17,838 nucleotides of DNA from Candidatus Nomurabacteria bacterium (GTDB taxonomy: Bacteria; Patescibacteriota; Minisyncoccia; Phycocordibacterales; UBA1006), in the NCBI GenBank assembly GCA_029882015.1, contig JAOULM010000013.1:1-17838 (forward strand). Reading direction: 5' to 3'. The notes under the pieces were generated by a model. That model had not been told where the DNA came from, searched no databases, and saw nothing but the letters and a program-made list of their open reading frames with translations. The position numbers were made by a program, and so were the translations under genes. Each line of letters begins with the position of its first letter. Positions within the stretch are counted from its first letter, which is position 1. Shown here piece after piece: positions 6,032 to 12,916 of the stretch.

Positions 6032-6997
6032 ATGGCTTTTATAGATGAAATGAAAATACACATACGTGCCGGTCGCGGAGGCGACGGGGTTGTTCGTTGG
6101 CGTCGAGAAAAATTCAAACCTAAAATGGGACCCGGTGGTGGTAACGGAGGAAATGGAGGTGATGTATCTATTATGGCGGTCGCAGATTTATCATATCTAC
6201 AAAATTACCAACATGACAAAGAATTCAAAGCCAATGATGGGCAACCAGGTGGAAAAAATGGAATGGAAGGAGCAAACAGTGCTGACCTAGTTATCAAACT
6301 ACCTGTCGGTACACTGGTAACAAATACCAATACAGGAAAAAAATGGGACCTAACAAAGGTGGGGCAAACAGAAAAAATATTACGTGGTGGGCGTGGTGGT
6401 CTGGGAAACGAATATTTCAAATCATCAACCAACACAACACCGTATGAATGGACACCAGGGAAATCCGGCGAAGAAGGAGATTTTCATATTGAACTAAAAT
6501 TAATTGCACAAATTGGTTTGGTTGGTCTACCTAGCGCAGGTAAATCAACATTGATTAACGCATTGACCAATGCCAAATCCAAAGTCGGTGCATATCATTT
6601 TACAACCTTGGATCCATACTTGGGTGTTTTGCCAAACGGTGCAGTTATAGCTGATATCCCAGGGCTCATCGAGGGAGCCAGCGAGGGCAAGGGTCTAGGG
6701 CACAAATTCCTGCGCCATATTTCACGCGCAAAAACTATTGCGCATGTTCTGTCGTTGGAATCCGACGATATCGAACGTGATTACAACGCAATCCGAACAG
6801 AACTAGGGAAATATAGCGCGTCAATAATAGAAAAAGGTGAAACTATCATTCTGACCAAAACTGATTTAATAGATGAATCAGAAATTCCAAGCAAAATAAA
6901 ACAGGTACAAAAATTTGCACCTGGTAAAACAGTTGTCGCCGTCACTGCATTTAGTGACGATGACATGAAAGAGCTATCCAGGACTCTCTCGGTATAA
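6032..6997 (+). CDS. obg: Obg/CgtA GTPase, short form
   Basis: A 321-residue Obg GTPase, which acts in late 50S ribosome assembly and stress signalling. The glycine-rich Obg fold occupies residues 1-159, with GRGGDGVVRWRREKF, GPGGGNGGNGGD and GGRGGLGN. The G domain follows: P-loop GLPSAGKST (165-173), switch TT (191-192), DIPG (208-211) and TKTD (275-278) in place of the usual NKxD. The VTAF segment (304-307) stands for G5. The protein ends directly after the G domain, so the C-terminal OCT domain of longer Obg proteins is absent. The start is the ATG at 6032, matching the family MxFIDE opening. It is transcribed alone, between two terminators. Confidence 0.96.
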   Translation: MAFIDEMKIHIRAGRGGDGVVRWRREKFKPKMGPGGGNGGNGGDVSIMAVADLSYLQNYQHDKEFKANDGQPGGKNGMEGANSADLVIKLPVGTLVTNTNTGKKWDLTKVGQTEKILRGGRGGLGNEYFKSSTNTTPYEWTPGKSGEEGDFHIELKLIAQIGLVGLPSAGKSTLINALTNAKSKVGAYHFTTLDPYLGVLPNGAVIADIPGLIEGASEGKGLGHKFLRHISRAKTIAHVLSLESDDIERDYNAIRTELGKYSASIIEKGETIILTKTDLIDESEIPSKIKQVQKFAPGKTVVAVTAFSDDDMKELSRTLSV

Positions 6998-6999
6998 AT

Positions 7000-7033
7000 A
7001 AAAAAACAGCCACAAGAATTCGTGGCTGCTTTA
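7000..7033. terminator. Terminator shared by obg and the convergent 52-residue gene
   Basis: A 7-bp stem, CAGCCAC (7007-7013) with GTGGCTG (7022-7028), encloses an 8-nt loop. The A-run at 7000-7006 makes a strong T-tail on the minus strand. The plus-strand tail (CTTTA) is weak, so it serves the minus-strand gene best. Confidence 0.75.
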
Positions 7034-7056
7034 CCCAGTAGGGTGGGTTAGAAAAT

Positions 7057-7215
7057 TTAATATTTAAACAGTGCAATAACACACTCTTTAAACTCGCCCC
7101 CTATACAGTCAGCACAACTACCTCCAATAAACAAGGCGCTAACAATTATGAACAGGCTGATATAGGTCAAAGCTGGTTTTCCAAAACCAACTATGAATTT
7201 AAATTTGTTTTTCAT
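7057..7215 (-). CDS. 52-residue membrane microprotein with CxxC motif
   Basis: An intact 52-codon frame, MKNKFKFIVG to LFKY. It has a basic N-terminus, a hydrophobic helix (about residues 15-31, ending SALFIGG), and a short tail SCADCIGGEFKECV with three cysteines (34, 37, 45), the first two as CxxC. This looks like a single-pass membrane peptide or an uncleaved signal peptide with an extracytoplasmic Cys-rich tail. It is not a classic lipobox because Gly occupies position -3. Support for a real gene is unusually good: TTGACA-17-TATACT promoter, AAGAGG Shine-Dalgarno site 8 nt before the ATG, and a minus-strand terminator. It lies alone between obg and gatB. I do not recognise the family; metal binding or disulfide formation is only a possibility. 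Confidence 0.72.
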   Translation of the reverse strand: MKNKFKFIVGFGKPALTYISLFIIVSALFIGGSCADCIGGEFKECVIALFKY

Positions 7216-7223
7216 GATTTGTA

Positions 7224-7229
7224 CCTCTT
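7224..7229 (-). promoter_or_regulatory. Shine-Dalgarno site of the 52-residue gene
   Basis: AAGAGG on the minus strand, 8 nt before the ATG at 7215. It is the only well-placed ribosome binding site I found in the window. Confidence 0.7.
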
Positions 7230-7235
7230 AAACAT

Positions 7236-7264
7236 AGTATATCATATTTAGATAGATTTGTCAA
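7236..7264 (-). promoter_or_regulatory. Strong promoter of the 52-residue gene
   Basis: On the minus strand, TTGACA (7259-7264), a 17-bp spacer and TATACT (7236-7241), with TGA just ahead of the -10. Five of six -10 bases and all -35 bases match consensus. Confidence 0.85.
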
Positions 7265-7292
7265 GATACCCCTTTAAAAACCTGTGTTTTCA

Positions 7293-7300
7293 TGTATAAT
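7293..7300 (+). promoter_or_regulatory. -10 element of the gatB-pheS-pheT operon
   Basis: A perfect TATAAT (7295-7300) directly preceded by TG; a weak TTTAAA at 7273-7278 could serve as -35 with a 16-bp spacer. The ATG at 7308 is 7 nt past the -10, so the predicted mRNA is leaderless and excludes the ATG at 7302. Confidence 0.65.
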
Positions 7301-7307
7301 CATGAAC

Positions 7308-8729
7308 ATGTCACAGAAATATCACGTAACAATCGGCCTGGAAATCCACGCGGAATTAAACACTAAAACCAAGATGTTTTCGAATGCGCCGAATGACCCG
7401 TTCAGCGCCGAACCGAACACAAATATTAACCCCGTTGACATGGCTCATCCGGGGACTTTGCCGACCATCAACATGGAAGCTGTTCGCAAAACAATAATGG
7501 TTGGGCTGGCATTAGGTGGTGATATCGCCAATTTCACAGAATTTGATCGCAAAAACTATTTTTATCCTGACATCCCCAAGGGCTACCAAATTTCACAATA
7601 CAAATATCCAATCGTATCTGGCGGGAAACTGGGCGGCATAGATGTTACTCGTGTCCATTTAGAGGAAGACACCGCAACCAGCAAACACAGCGCCAACGGA
7701 ACATTGGTTGACTATAACCGTGCCGGAGTACCATTGATGGAATTAGTTACCGAACCCGTCATGCATAGCCCCGAACAGGCTGGGCATTTTGCGCGTGAAT
7801 TACAAATTCTATTGCGATACTTGGGTGTATCCGAAGCCAACATGGAACGAGGTGAAATGCGAGTCGAATTGAATATCAGCTTGTCTGCTGATCCGGATAC
7901 ACTGGGAACCAAAGTCGAAGTAAAAAACATCGCTAGTTTCAATATGATGGAACGTGCTGCCAAATATGAGACAGCACGCATGACAAAATTACTGGACGAG
8001 GGTCGCGGAGATGAAATCGTCCAAGAAACGCGTGGCTGGAATGATGTAAAACAAATAACCGTGTCACAACGTAGCAAAGAAAATGCCAACGACTATCGTT
8101 ATTTCCCGGATCCTGATTTACCCAAACTGCATCTGCACGAGATTTTTAATCTGGATGAAATGAAATCAGAACTTCCCGAGCTCCCCAGTGAAAAACGTGT
8201 TCGTTATACTGATATGTATGGTATTAAAAGCGAGGATATCGAGGCGTATCTATTAGACCAAGACCTGGCGACGTTTTTTGAAAATGTTGCAACTATTTTA
8301 GATGGAAACAAAGACATGATCAAAAAGGCGTCAAACTATTTGACCAGTGACTTGGTCGCATTGCGCGAGATTGCAGAACATGGCGTATTCGACAAAATGG
8401 AACCCCGAGATTTTGCCACACTGATGCAGATGATTGACGGCGGTGACGTGAACAGTCGTGGAGCCAAAGATATCTTGGCAGAATTGGTACACAACGGGGG
8501 AGACCCAAAATCAATTGCGGACGAACGTGGTTTGATTCAAAAATCTGACCCCGAGGAAGTCAAGAAATTCGCCCAAGAGGTAATCGATGAAAACCCAGGA
8601 CCTGTAGAGCAATACCGCGGTGGAAATGAAAACACCATCAAATTCATGATGGGGCAGGTGATGAAGAAATCCGGAGGTAGCGCTAACCCCAAAATCGCCG
8701 AAGAGGTTTTGAAGGAAATGTTAAAATAA
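7308..8729 (+). CDS. gatB: Asp-tRNA(Asn)/Glu-tRNA(Gln) amidotransferase subunit B
   Basis: A 473-residue GatB, the subunit of the GatCAB amidotransferase that binds mischarged tRNA and activates it with ATP before transamidation. Signatures: IGLEIHAELNTKTKMFS at the N-terminus, NYFYPDIPKGYQISQY, LEEDTATSKH, and DYNRAGVPLMELVTEP. The helical YqeY-like tail ends GQVMKKSGGSANPKIAEEVL. Some GatB proteins carry paired cysteines near the N-terminus; here that stretch is EPNTNINPVDMAHPG, without them. Upstream in-frame starts at 7284 (GTG) and 7302 (ATG) overlap the -10 element, so I chose 7308. It heads an operon with pheS 4 bp downstream. gatA and gatC are not in the window. The presence of GatB implies indirect Gln- or Asn-tRNA synthesis. 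Confidence 0.95.
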   Translation: MSQKYHVTIGLEIHAELNTKTKMFSNAPNDPFSAEPNTNINPVDMAHPGTLPTINMEAVRKTIMVGLALGGDIANFTEFDRKNYFYPDIPKGYQISQYKYPIVSGGKLGGIDVTRVHLEEDTATSKHSANGTLVDYNRAGVPLMELVTEPVMHSPEQAGHFARELQILLRYLGVSEANMERGEMRVELNISLSADPDTLGTKVEVKNIASFNMMERAAKYETARMTKLLDEGRGDEIVQETRGWNDVKQITVSQRSKENANDYRYFPDPDLPKLHLHEIFNLDEMKSELPELPSEKRVRYTDMYGIKSEDIEAYLLDQDLATFFENVATILDGNKDMIKKASNYLTSDLVALREIAEHGVFDKMEPRDFATLMQMIDGGDVNSRGAKDILAELVHNGGDPKSIADERGLIQKSDPEEVKKFAQEVIDENPGPVEQYRGGNENTIKFMMGQVMKKSGGSANPKIAEEVLKEMLK

Positions 8730-8733
8730 TTAT

Positions 8734-9468
8734 ATGAATGACCAATCAGGAAAAATTCACCCTATCAGCGACATCATTAATCAGGTGTCTGAGATTTTTG
8801 TGGATTTGGGATTCGAAATCGCAGATGGACCCGAGATGGAGGACCAGTGGCATAATTTCGATGCGCTCAATATCCCCGCCAATCATCCTGCGCGTGATAT
8901 GCAGGATACCTTTTTTGTAAAACCAGATTCAGATACCGCGCCAGACCAACGCGAGGACAAAGTCATGCGAACCCACACATCGAACGTCCAAGTTCGTTTT
9001 ATGGAAAAATTACGTGATGCTGGGCAGACTCCACCCTTTAAAATTATTGCCCCAGGTAAAGTTTTCCGTAACGAGGCAACCGACGCAACTCACGAGGTAC
9101 AGTTCCACCAGATCGAGGGACTGGTAGTAGGCGAGGGGGTTTCTATCGGACATCTAAAGGGGGCTTTGGAGCATTTCTTGAAAAAGATGTTCGGTAATGA
9201 CGTAGAAATGCGTTTGCGTCCTGGATTTTTTCCGTTTGTAGAACCCGGAGTCGAGGTAGACCTGAAATTCAATGGTAAATGGCTGGAATTATTGGGAGCC
9301 GGAATGGTACACCCCAATGTTTTGGAAAACGTAGGAATTGATTCAAAAAAATATTCTGGATTTGCGTTTGGTGTTGGAATCGACCGCCTGGCCATGATGA
9401 AATGGGGGATTAATGATATCCGTTTATTCTATCAGGGGGATTTACGATTGCACAATAATTTAAAATAA
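8734..9468 (+). CDS. pheS: Phenylalanyl-tRNA synthetase alpha subunit, short form
   Basis: A 244-residue catalytic subunit of PheRS. The protein starts directly at the class II catalytic core, KIHPISDIINQ. It contains the motif 1 region NFDALNIPANHPARDMQDTF (41-60), motif 2 KVFRNEATDATHEVQFHQIE (109-128) and motif 3 GFAFGVGIDRLAMM (209-222). Typical bacterial PheS is about 330-350 residues, with an N-terminal coiled coil of roughly 90 residues that contacts tRNA(Phe); that part is absent. No frame upstream could restore it, because gatB ends 4 bp before. The ATG at 8734 has no Shine-Dalgarno site and probably depends on coupling to gatB translation. pheT begins one base after its stop codon. 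The catalytic residues look intact. Confidence 0.95.
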   Translation: MNDQSGKIHPISDIINQVSEIFVDLGFEIADGPEMEDQWHNFDALNIPANHPARDMQDTFFVKPDSDTAPDQREDKVMRTHTSNVQVRFMEKLRDAGQTPPFKIIAPGKVFRNEATDATHEVQFHQIEGLVVGEGVSIGHLKGALEHFLKKMFGNDVEMRLRPGFFPFVEPGVEVDLKFNGKWLELLGAGMVHPNVLENVGIDSKKYSGFAFGVGIDRLAMMKWGINDIRLFYQGDLRLHNNLK

Positions 9469-9469
9469 T

Positions 9470-11275
9470 ATGAAAATATCTTATAACTGGCTACAATCTT
9501 ATTTTGAAAAACCCCTGCCTCCTGTCACTGAACTGGATAGTATTATTGCCCTGCATTCTTTTGAAACCGAGGGAATAGAAAACGTAGATGGCGATAATGT
9601 TATTGATATCGACGTATTACCAAACCGCGCACATGATTGTTTGTCACATATGGGTATCGCCAAAGAAGTTTCAGCGCTTTTGGGTGACCGCGAAATCATC
9701 GAACGATATAAACATGACAAGGAATATCCAAAATCAGAAATAAATTTGGATGTAGATATTCAAAACACTGAAAAATGTCGTCGCTATATGGGACGTGTTA
9801 TTGAAAATATTAAAATCGGAGAAACTCCAGATTGGATCAAAAATTTCCTGACAGCAGTAGGGCAGCAATCTATTAATAACGTTGTGGATGCAACCAATTT
9901 TGTGATGTTGGATTTGGGAAATCCAATTCATGCCTTTGACTTGGATAAACTATCTGGACCAAAAATAATCATTCGAAATGCAGAAACTGGCGAGGGAATA
10001 ACGACTCTGGGACAAAAAGCAGACCAGGTTGAATTAGATGATTCAATGTTGGTTATCGCCGATGAAACAGACCCACTAGCGATTGCAGGGATCAAGGGAG
10101 GCAACAAAGCCGAGGTAGATAGCAATACAACCAACATCGTATTAGAGGTCGCGAATTTTGAACCTATTTCAACACGCGAAACACGTAAAAAAACTGGCAT
10201 TGCAACGGATTCATCAAAACGTTTTGAAAACGAATTATCACCAGAAATTATGCCAGATATTATGGAGCGTTTGACGTTGTTGATTTTAGAGATTGCAGGA
10301 ACAGACAATACCAAACTGGGAAATATTGTAGATGTATATCCAACCCCAACGGAACCAGCAATCGTATCTGTGGAATTGTCACATATTAATACAATATTGG
10401 GGCTAGAATTAAAAACTGCAGATGTTACATATATTTTTGATCGTCTGAATTTTACATATACCGAAACCGACGGGAGATTCTCGGTTTCGATTCCAACCGA
10501 ACGTTTGGACTTGCGAATCCCACAAGATTTAATCGAGGAAATCGGACGTGTGTATGGATATGAAAATATTCCAACGCAATCTCTGACAGATATTCCATTT
10601 ACCCCGGCAGTCAGCGGTAAATTTGCCCTGGCTATGTCCGTACGACAAAAATTGTTAGCTGATGGTTACAACGAAGTCATGACCTATACATTTACAGACC
10701 ATGGTAAGACCCAGGTAAAATACAGCGCTGATGATAAAAATTTCTTGCGTGCGAATTTAACTGACGGATTAACTGTGGCTTTTGATAAAAACAAGAAAAA
10801 TGCACCACTGTTTGGAACGGGACCCAAAGACACCAAGATGTTCGAAATTGGAACCGTGTGGACACCAACAGAGCAATTACATATCGCCATAGCTGACGCA
10901 AAAGGAATCCAAGAAACAACATTGGAAAAATATGCGACCGATAATAATCTGACAGGCGCTGATTATAATTTTAATCAGACAACAACAACCACATTTACTC
11001 CGTGGTCACCATACCCATTTACCACTCGAGATATTTCTGTATGGGTACCGTCCGACGTAACACCAGAGAGTCTAGAAGCTATCTATGGTGAACTAGGCGA
11101 GGGATTGCTGGTTCGCATGGACCAAGTAGATAAATATGAAAAAGACGACCGCGTGTCATATGCATACCGCCTGGTATTCCAATCTATGGACCGAACATTG
11201 ACTGACGACGAAATCACCCCCATCACCGACGCGATTTACAAAAAACTGACAGACAACGGTTGGGAAGTTAGATAA
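9470..11275 (+). CDS. pheT: Phenylalanyl-tRNA synthetase beta subunit, compact form
   Basis: A 601-residue PheT, against about 790-800 in E. coli. It opens in the usual way with MKISYNWLQSYF, then passes within about 45 residues to VIDIDVLPNRAHDCLSHMGI, so the EMAP-like tRNA-binding OB domain normally inserted there is missing. The B3/B4 editing region follows (VDATNFVMLDLGNPIHAFDL, about residues 142-161), then a B5 domain ending LIEEIGRVYGYENIP. A shortened synthetase-like module comes next, and the anticodon-binding FDX-ACB domain closes the protein (SPYPFTTRDISVWVP to the end). It pairs with the equally trimmed PheS in the alpha2-beta2 enzyme. It is the last gene of the operon and ends at a strong terminator. 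Confidence 0.95.
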   Translation: MKISYNWLQSYFEKPLPPVTELDSIIALHSFETEGIENVDGDNVIDIDVLPNRAHDCLSHMGIAKEVSALLGDREIIERYKHDKEYPKSEINLDVDIQNTEKCRRYMGRVIENIKIGETPDWIKNFLTAVGQQSINNVVDATNFVMLDLGNPIHAFDLDKLSGPKIIIRNAETGEGITTLGQKADQVELDDSMLVIADETDPLAIAGIKGGNKAEVDSNTTNIVLEVANFEPISTRETRKKTGIATDSSKRFENELSPEIMPDIMERLTLLILEIAGTDNTKLGNIVDVYPTPTEPAIVSVELSHINTILGLELKTADVTYIFDRLNFTYTETDGRFSVSIPTERLDLRIPQDLIEEIGRVYGYENIPTQSLTDIPFTPAVSGKFALAMSVRQKLLADGYNEVMTYTFTDHGKTQVKYSADDKNFLRANLTDGLTVAFDKNKKNAPLFGTGPKDTKMFEIGTVWTPTEQLHIAIADAKGIQETTLEKYATDNNLTGADYNFNQTTTTTFTPWSPYPFTTRDISVWVPSDVTPESLEAIYGELGEGLLVRMDQVDKYEKDDRVSYAYRLVFQSMDRTLTDDEITPITDAIYKKLTDNGWEVR

Positions 11276-11276
11276 A

Positions 11277-11309
11277 TAAAAAAATCTACACAGAAGTGTA
11301 GATTTTTTG
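11277..11309. terminator. Bidirectional terminator after pheT
   Basis: A perfect 10-bp stem, AAATCTACAC (11282-11291) with GTGTAGATTT (11296-11305), loop AGAA, flanked by A-run and T-run. It serves pheT on the plus strand and the convergent 49-residue gene on the minus strand. Confidence 0.9.
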
Positions 11310-11335
11310 TTTTAGATTTGTTAGCCAACCTTAGA

Positions 11336-11485
11336 TTATAACAATCCACAGGTATATAAACTTACAAACGTAATAGTACAACCAATGAGGACCCCTAAAA
11401 CGGTAAACTTAAGGTTCTTTTCTACTGGTTTCCATTTTTCTTGTAGTTGTAAGTACTCTTCTTTTGTTAACTTTTTACCAAACAT
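11336..11485 (-). CDS. 49-residue single-pass membrane microprotein
   Basis: An intact 49-codon frame beginning MFGKKLTKEEYLQLQEKW. The first 26 residues are charged and probably helical; a hydrophobic helix follows (about residues 27-44, FTVLGVLIGCTITFVSLY), and the protein ends CGLL. This suggests a tail-anchored topology with the charged part in the cytoplasm. It has two cysteines (36, 46). A near-consensus promoter lies upstream and the pheT terminator closes it. There is no Shine-Dalgarno site. Like the 52-residue gene, it is a lone minus-strand gene in the gap between plus-strand operons, but the two proteins share no clear sequence similarity. Family and function are unknown. Confidence 0.62.
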   Translation of the reverse strand: MFGKKLTKEEYLQLQEKWKPVEKNLKFTVLGVLIGCTITFVSLYTCGLL

Positions 11486-11521
11486 GATTAAAATTTGTAG
11501 TGAAGAAATGTATTTTAGATA

Positions 11522-11549
11522 AAGATAACATTTTATAATAAATTGTCAA
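11522..11549 (-). promoter_or_regulatory. Promoter of the 49-residue gene
   Basis: On the minus strand, TTGACA (11544-11549), a 16-bp spacer and TATCTT (11522-11527), with TGT immediately before the -10 (extended form). The leader would be about 30 nt. Confidence 0.7.
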
Positions 11550-11572
11550 TAAGCCACGAACAATCTAATTGA

Positions 11573-11581
11573 TGCTATAAT
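11573..11581 (+). promoter_or_regulatory. Extended -10 promoter of the slipin-mscL pair
   Basis: TGC followed by a perfect TATAAT (11576-11581). There is no recognisable -35. The expected leader to the ATG at 11611 is about 23 nt and contains TATATTAGCTAGC (11587-11599), nearly repeated before gyrB. Confidence 0.7.
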
Positions 11582-11610
11582 ACATTTATATTAGCTAGCA
11601 TTTGTATAGT

Positions 11611-12354
11611 ATGTATTTTCTTATTGTATTAGGGGTTATTATTGTCGGTATTCTGATGATGTTGCGTCAGATTGACCAATACCAACGCGGGGTTATGTTG
11701 ACCATGGGGAAATTTACCGGCATCAAAGAACCAGGATGGCGTATCGTGGTGCCTATTTTCCAACGTATGATCAAAGTCGACATGCGTGTCAAAGCCGTCG
11801 ACGTACCCGATCAAAAAGCCATCACCAAAGACAATATTTCTGTTGGGGTGAACGCTGTTATTTACTACCGTATTGCTGACGCTGGCAAAGCTGTCTTGAA
11901 TGTAGAGGACTTTTACCACGCTATTAGCCAGCTAGCACAAACCACTATGCGTAATATCGTCGGTGAAGTCGAACTAGATGAACTGCTTGCAGAACGTAAC
12001 AGCATTTCTGACCGTATTCGTAGCATTGTCGACGAAGCATCTGATGAGTGGGGGATCAAGGTAGACAACGTCGAATTGAAAGACGTATCGTTGCCATCTG
12101 ACATGGAACGAACTATTGCAAAACAAGCCGAAGCAGAACGTGAACGACGCGCGGTCATCATCAAAGCCGAGGGAGAAGTCGCTGCCGCTGAAAACATGGC
12201 CAAAGCAGCCGGAATGTTATCAGCACAAACAGGGGCACTACACCTGCGAACATTGCAGTCATTAAACGATTTGTCATCTGACCAATCAAACACGGTCATC
12301 TTTGCACTACCTATTGAAATTTTACGAGCATTCGAAAAATTTAATAATTCTTAG
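11611..12354 (+). CDS. Slipin (stomatin-like SPFH protein)
   Basis: A 247-residue slipin with a hydrophobic N-terminal anchor (about residues 2-18), followed by RQIDQYQRGVMLTMGKF and GIKEPGWRIVVPIFQRM, typical of prokaryotic stomatins. The core contains SVGVNAVIYYRIADAGKAV and TMRNIVGEVELDELLAER. A coiled coil rich in Ala and Glu (AEAERERRAVIIKAEGEVAAAE) precedes a hydrophobic C-terminal oligomerisation segment ending near VIFALPIEILRAF. An in-frame TTG at 11602 would add only three residues; the ATG at 11611 is the natural start. Slipins are often paired with an NfeD-type protein, which is absent here. Instead mscL follows 3 bp downstream, pointing to a shared membrane role, which is an inference. 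Confidence 0.93.
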   Translation: MYFLIVLGVIIVGILMMLRQIDQYQRGVMLTMGKFTGIKEPGWRIVVPIFQRMIKVDMRVKAVDVPDQKAITKDNISVGVNAVIYYRIADAGKAVLNVEDFYHAISQLAQTTMRNIVGEVELDELLAERNSISDRIRSIVDEASDEWGIKVDNVELKDVSLPSDMERTIAKQAEAERERRAVIIKAEGEVAAAENMAKAAGMLSAQTGALHLRTLQSLNDLSSDQSNTVIFALPIEILRAFEKFNNS

Positions 12355-12357
12355 TTT

Positions 12358-12804
12358 ATGAAAATACTCAAAGAATTCAAAGAGTTTGCCGTAAAAGGTA
12401 ACATGGTCGACATGACTGTCGGTATTGTTATCGGAGCGGCGTTTGGAACCGTGGTCAAATCACTGGTAGACGATATCATTATGCCTTTGATTGCAGGAGC
12501 ATTTGGGAGTCCCGATTTCAGCAATTTGTTTGCCGTCTTGCGAAAGCCTGAAATAATGGATGGTGTCGACATGACATCCATCGCCGCAGTACGCGAGGCT
12601 GGTGGTGTCGCGCTGGGATACGGATTATTCATCAACGCTCTTATCGCATTTCTACTAGTATCATGGGCGCTATTTGTTGTTGTCAAAATAATCAACCGGA
12701 TCAAACGCAAAGAAGAGCAGAAACCCGAGAAAGAACAGAAAGTCACCGAAGATATCAAATTATTACGTGAAATACGCGATAATTTAAAGGGAAAATCAGA
12801 ATAA
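12358..12804 (+). CDS. mscL: Large-conductance mechanosensitive channel MscL
   Basis: A 148-residue MscL, the homopentameric channel that opens under membrane tension to release osmolytes. The N-terminal helix KEFKEFAVKGNMVDMTVGIV leads into TM1 (about residues 17-45) with the pore-lining GAAFGTVVKSLVDDIIMPL. A periplasmic loop of about 40 residues follows, then TM2 (about 87-112) and a charged linker. The cytoplasmic bundle helix TEDIKLLREIRDNLK closes the protein. Length and order match the family. It is translated from the slipin mRNA with a 3-bp gap and no Shine-Dalgarno site, so coupling is likely. A strong terminator follows. Confidence 0.97.
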   Translation: MKILKEFKEFAVKGNMVDMTVGIVIGAAFGTVVKSLVDDIIMPLIAGAFGSPDFSNLFAVLRKPEIMDGVDMTSIAAVREAGGVALGYGLFINALIAFLLVSWALFVVVKIINRIKRKEEQKPEKEQKVTEDIKLLREIRDNLKGKSE

Positions 12805-12812
12805 TTCTGTGT

Positions 12813-12851
12813 AAAAACACCCTCAAAATCGCTAGATTTTGAGGGGGTTTT
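12813..12851 (+). terminator. Strong terminator after mscL
   Basis: A perfect 11-bp stem, CCCTCAAAATC (12820-12830) with GATTTTGAGGG (12835-12845) and loop GCTA, extended by pairing of AAAA with TTTT (12848-12851). It insulates slipin-mscL from gyrB. Confidence 0.9.
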
Positions 12852-12852
12852 C

Positions 12853-12861
12853 TGCTATAAT
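12853..12861 (+). promoter_or_regulatory. Extended -10 promoter of gyrB
   Basis: TGC plus a perfect TATAAT (12856-12861), immediately after the mscL terminator. The expected leader is about 50 nt. A second possible -10, TATATT at 12890-12895, also directly preceded by TG, would give a leader of about 15 nt. Confidence 0.7.
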
Positions 12862-12916
12862 AGAGGGGTCAAAAACGATATTTTACCTGTATATTAGCTA
12901 ACGCTTTTTTTATTAT

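Noticed and set aside
7284..7307. Earlier gatB starts (GTG at 7284, ATG at 7302)
   Set aside because: Both precede or touch the region between the TATAAT at 7295-7300 and the expected transcript start. Family proteins begin close to the segment that follows 7308.
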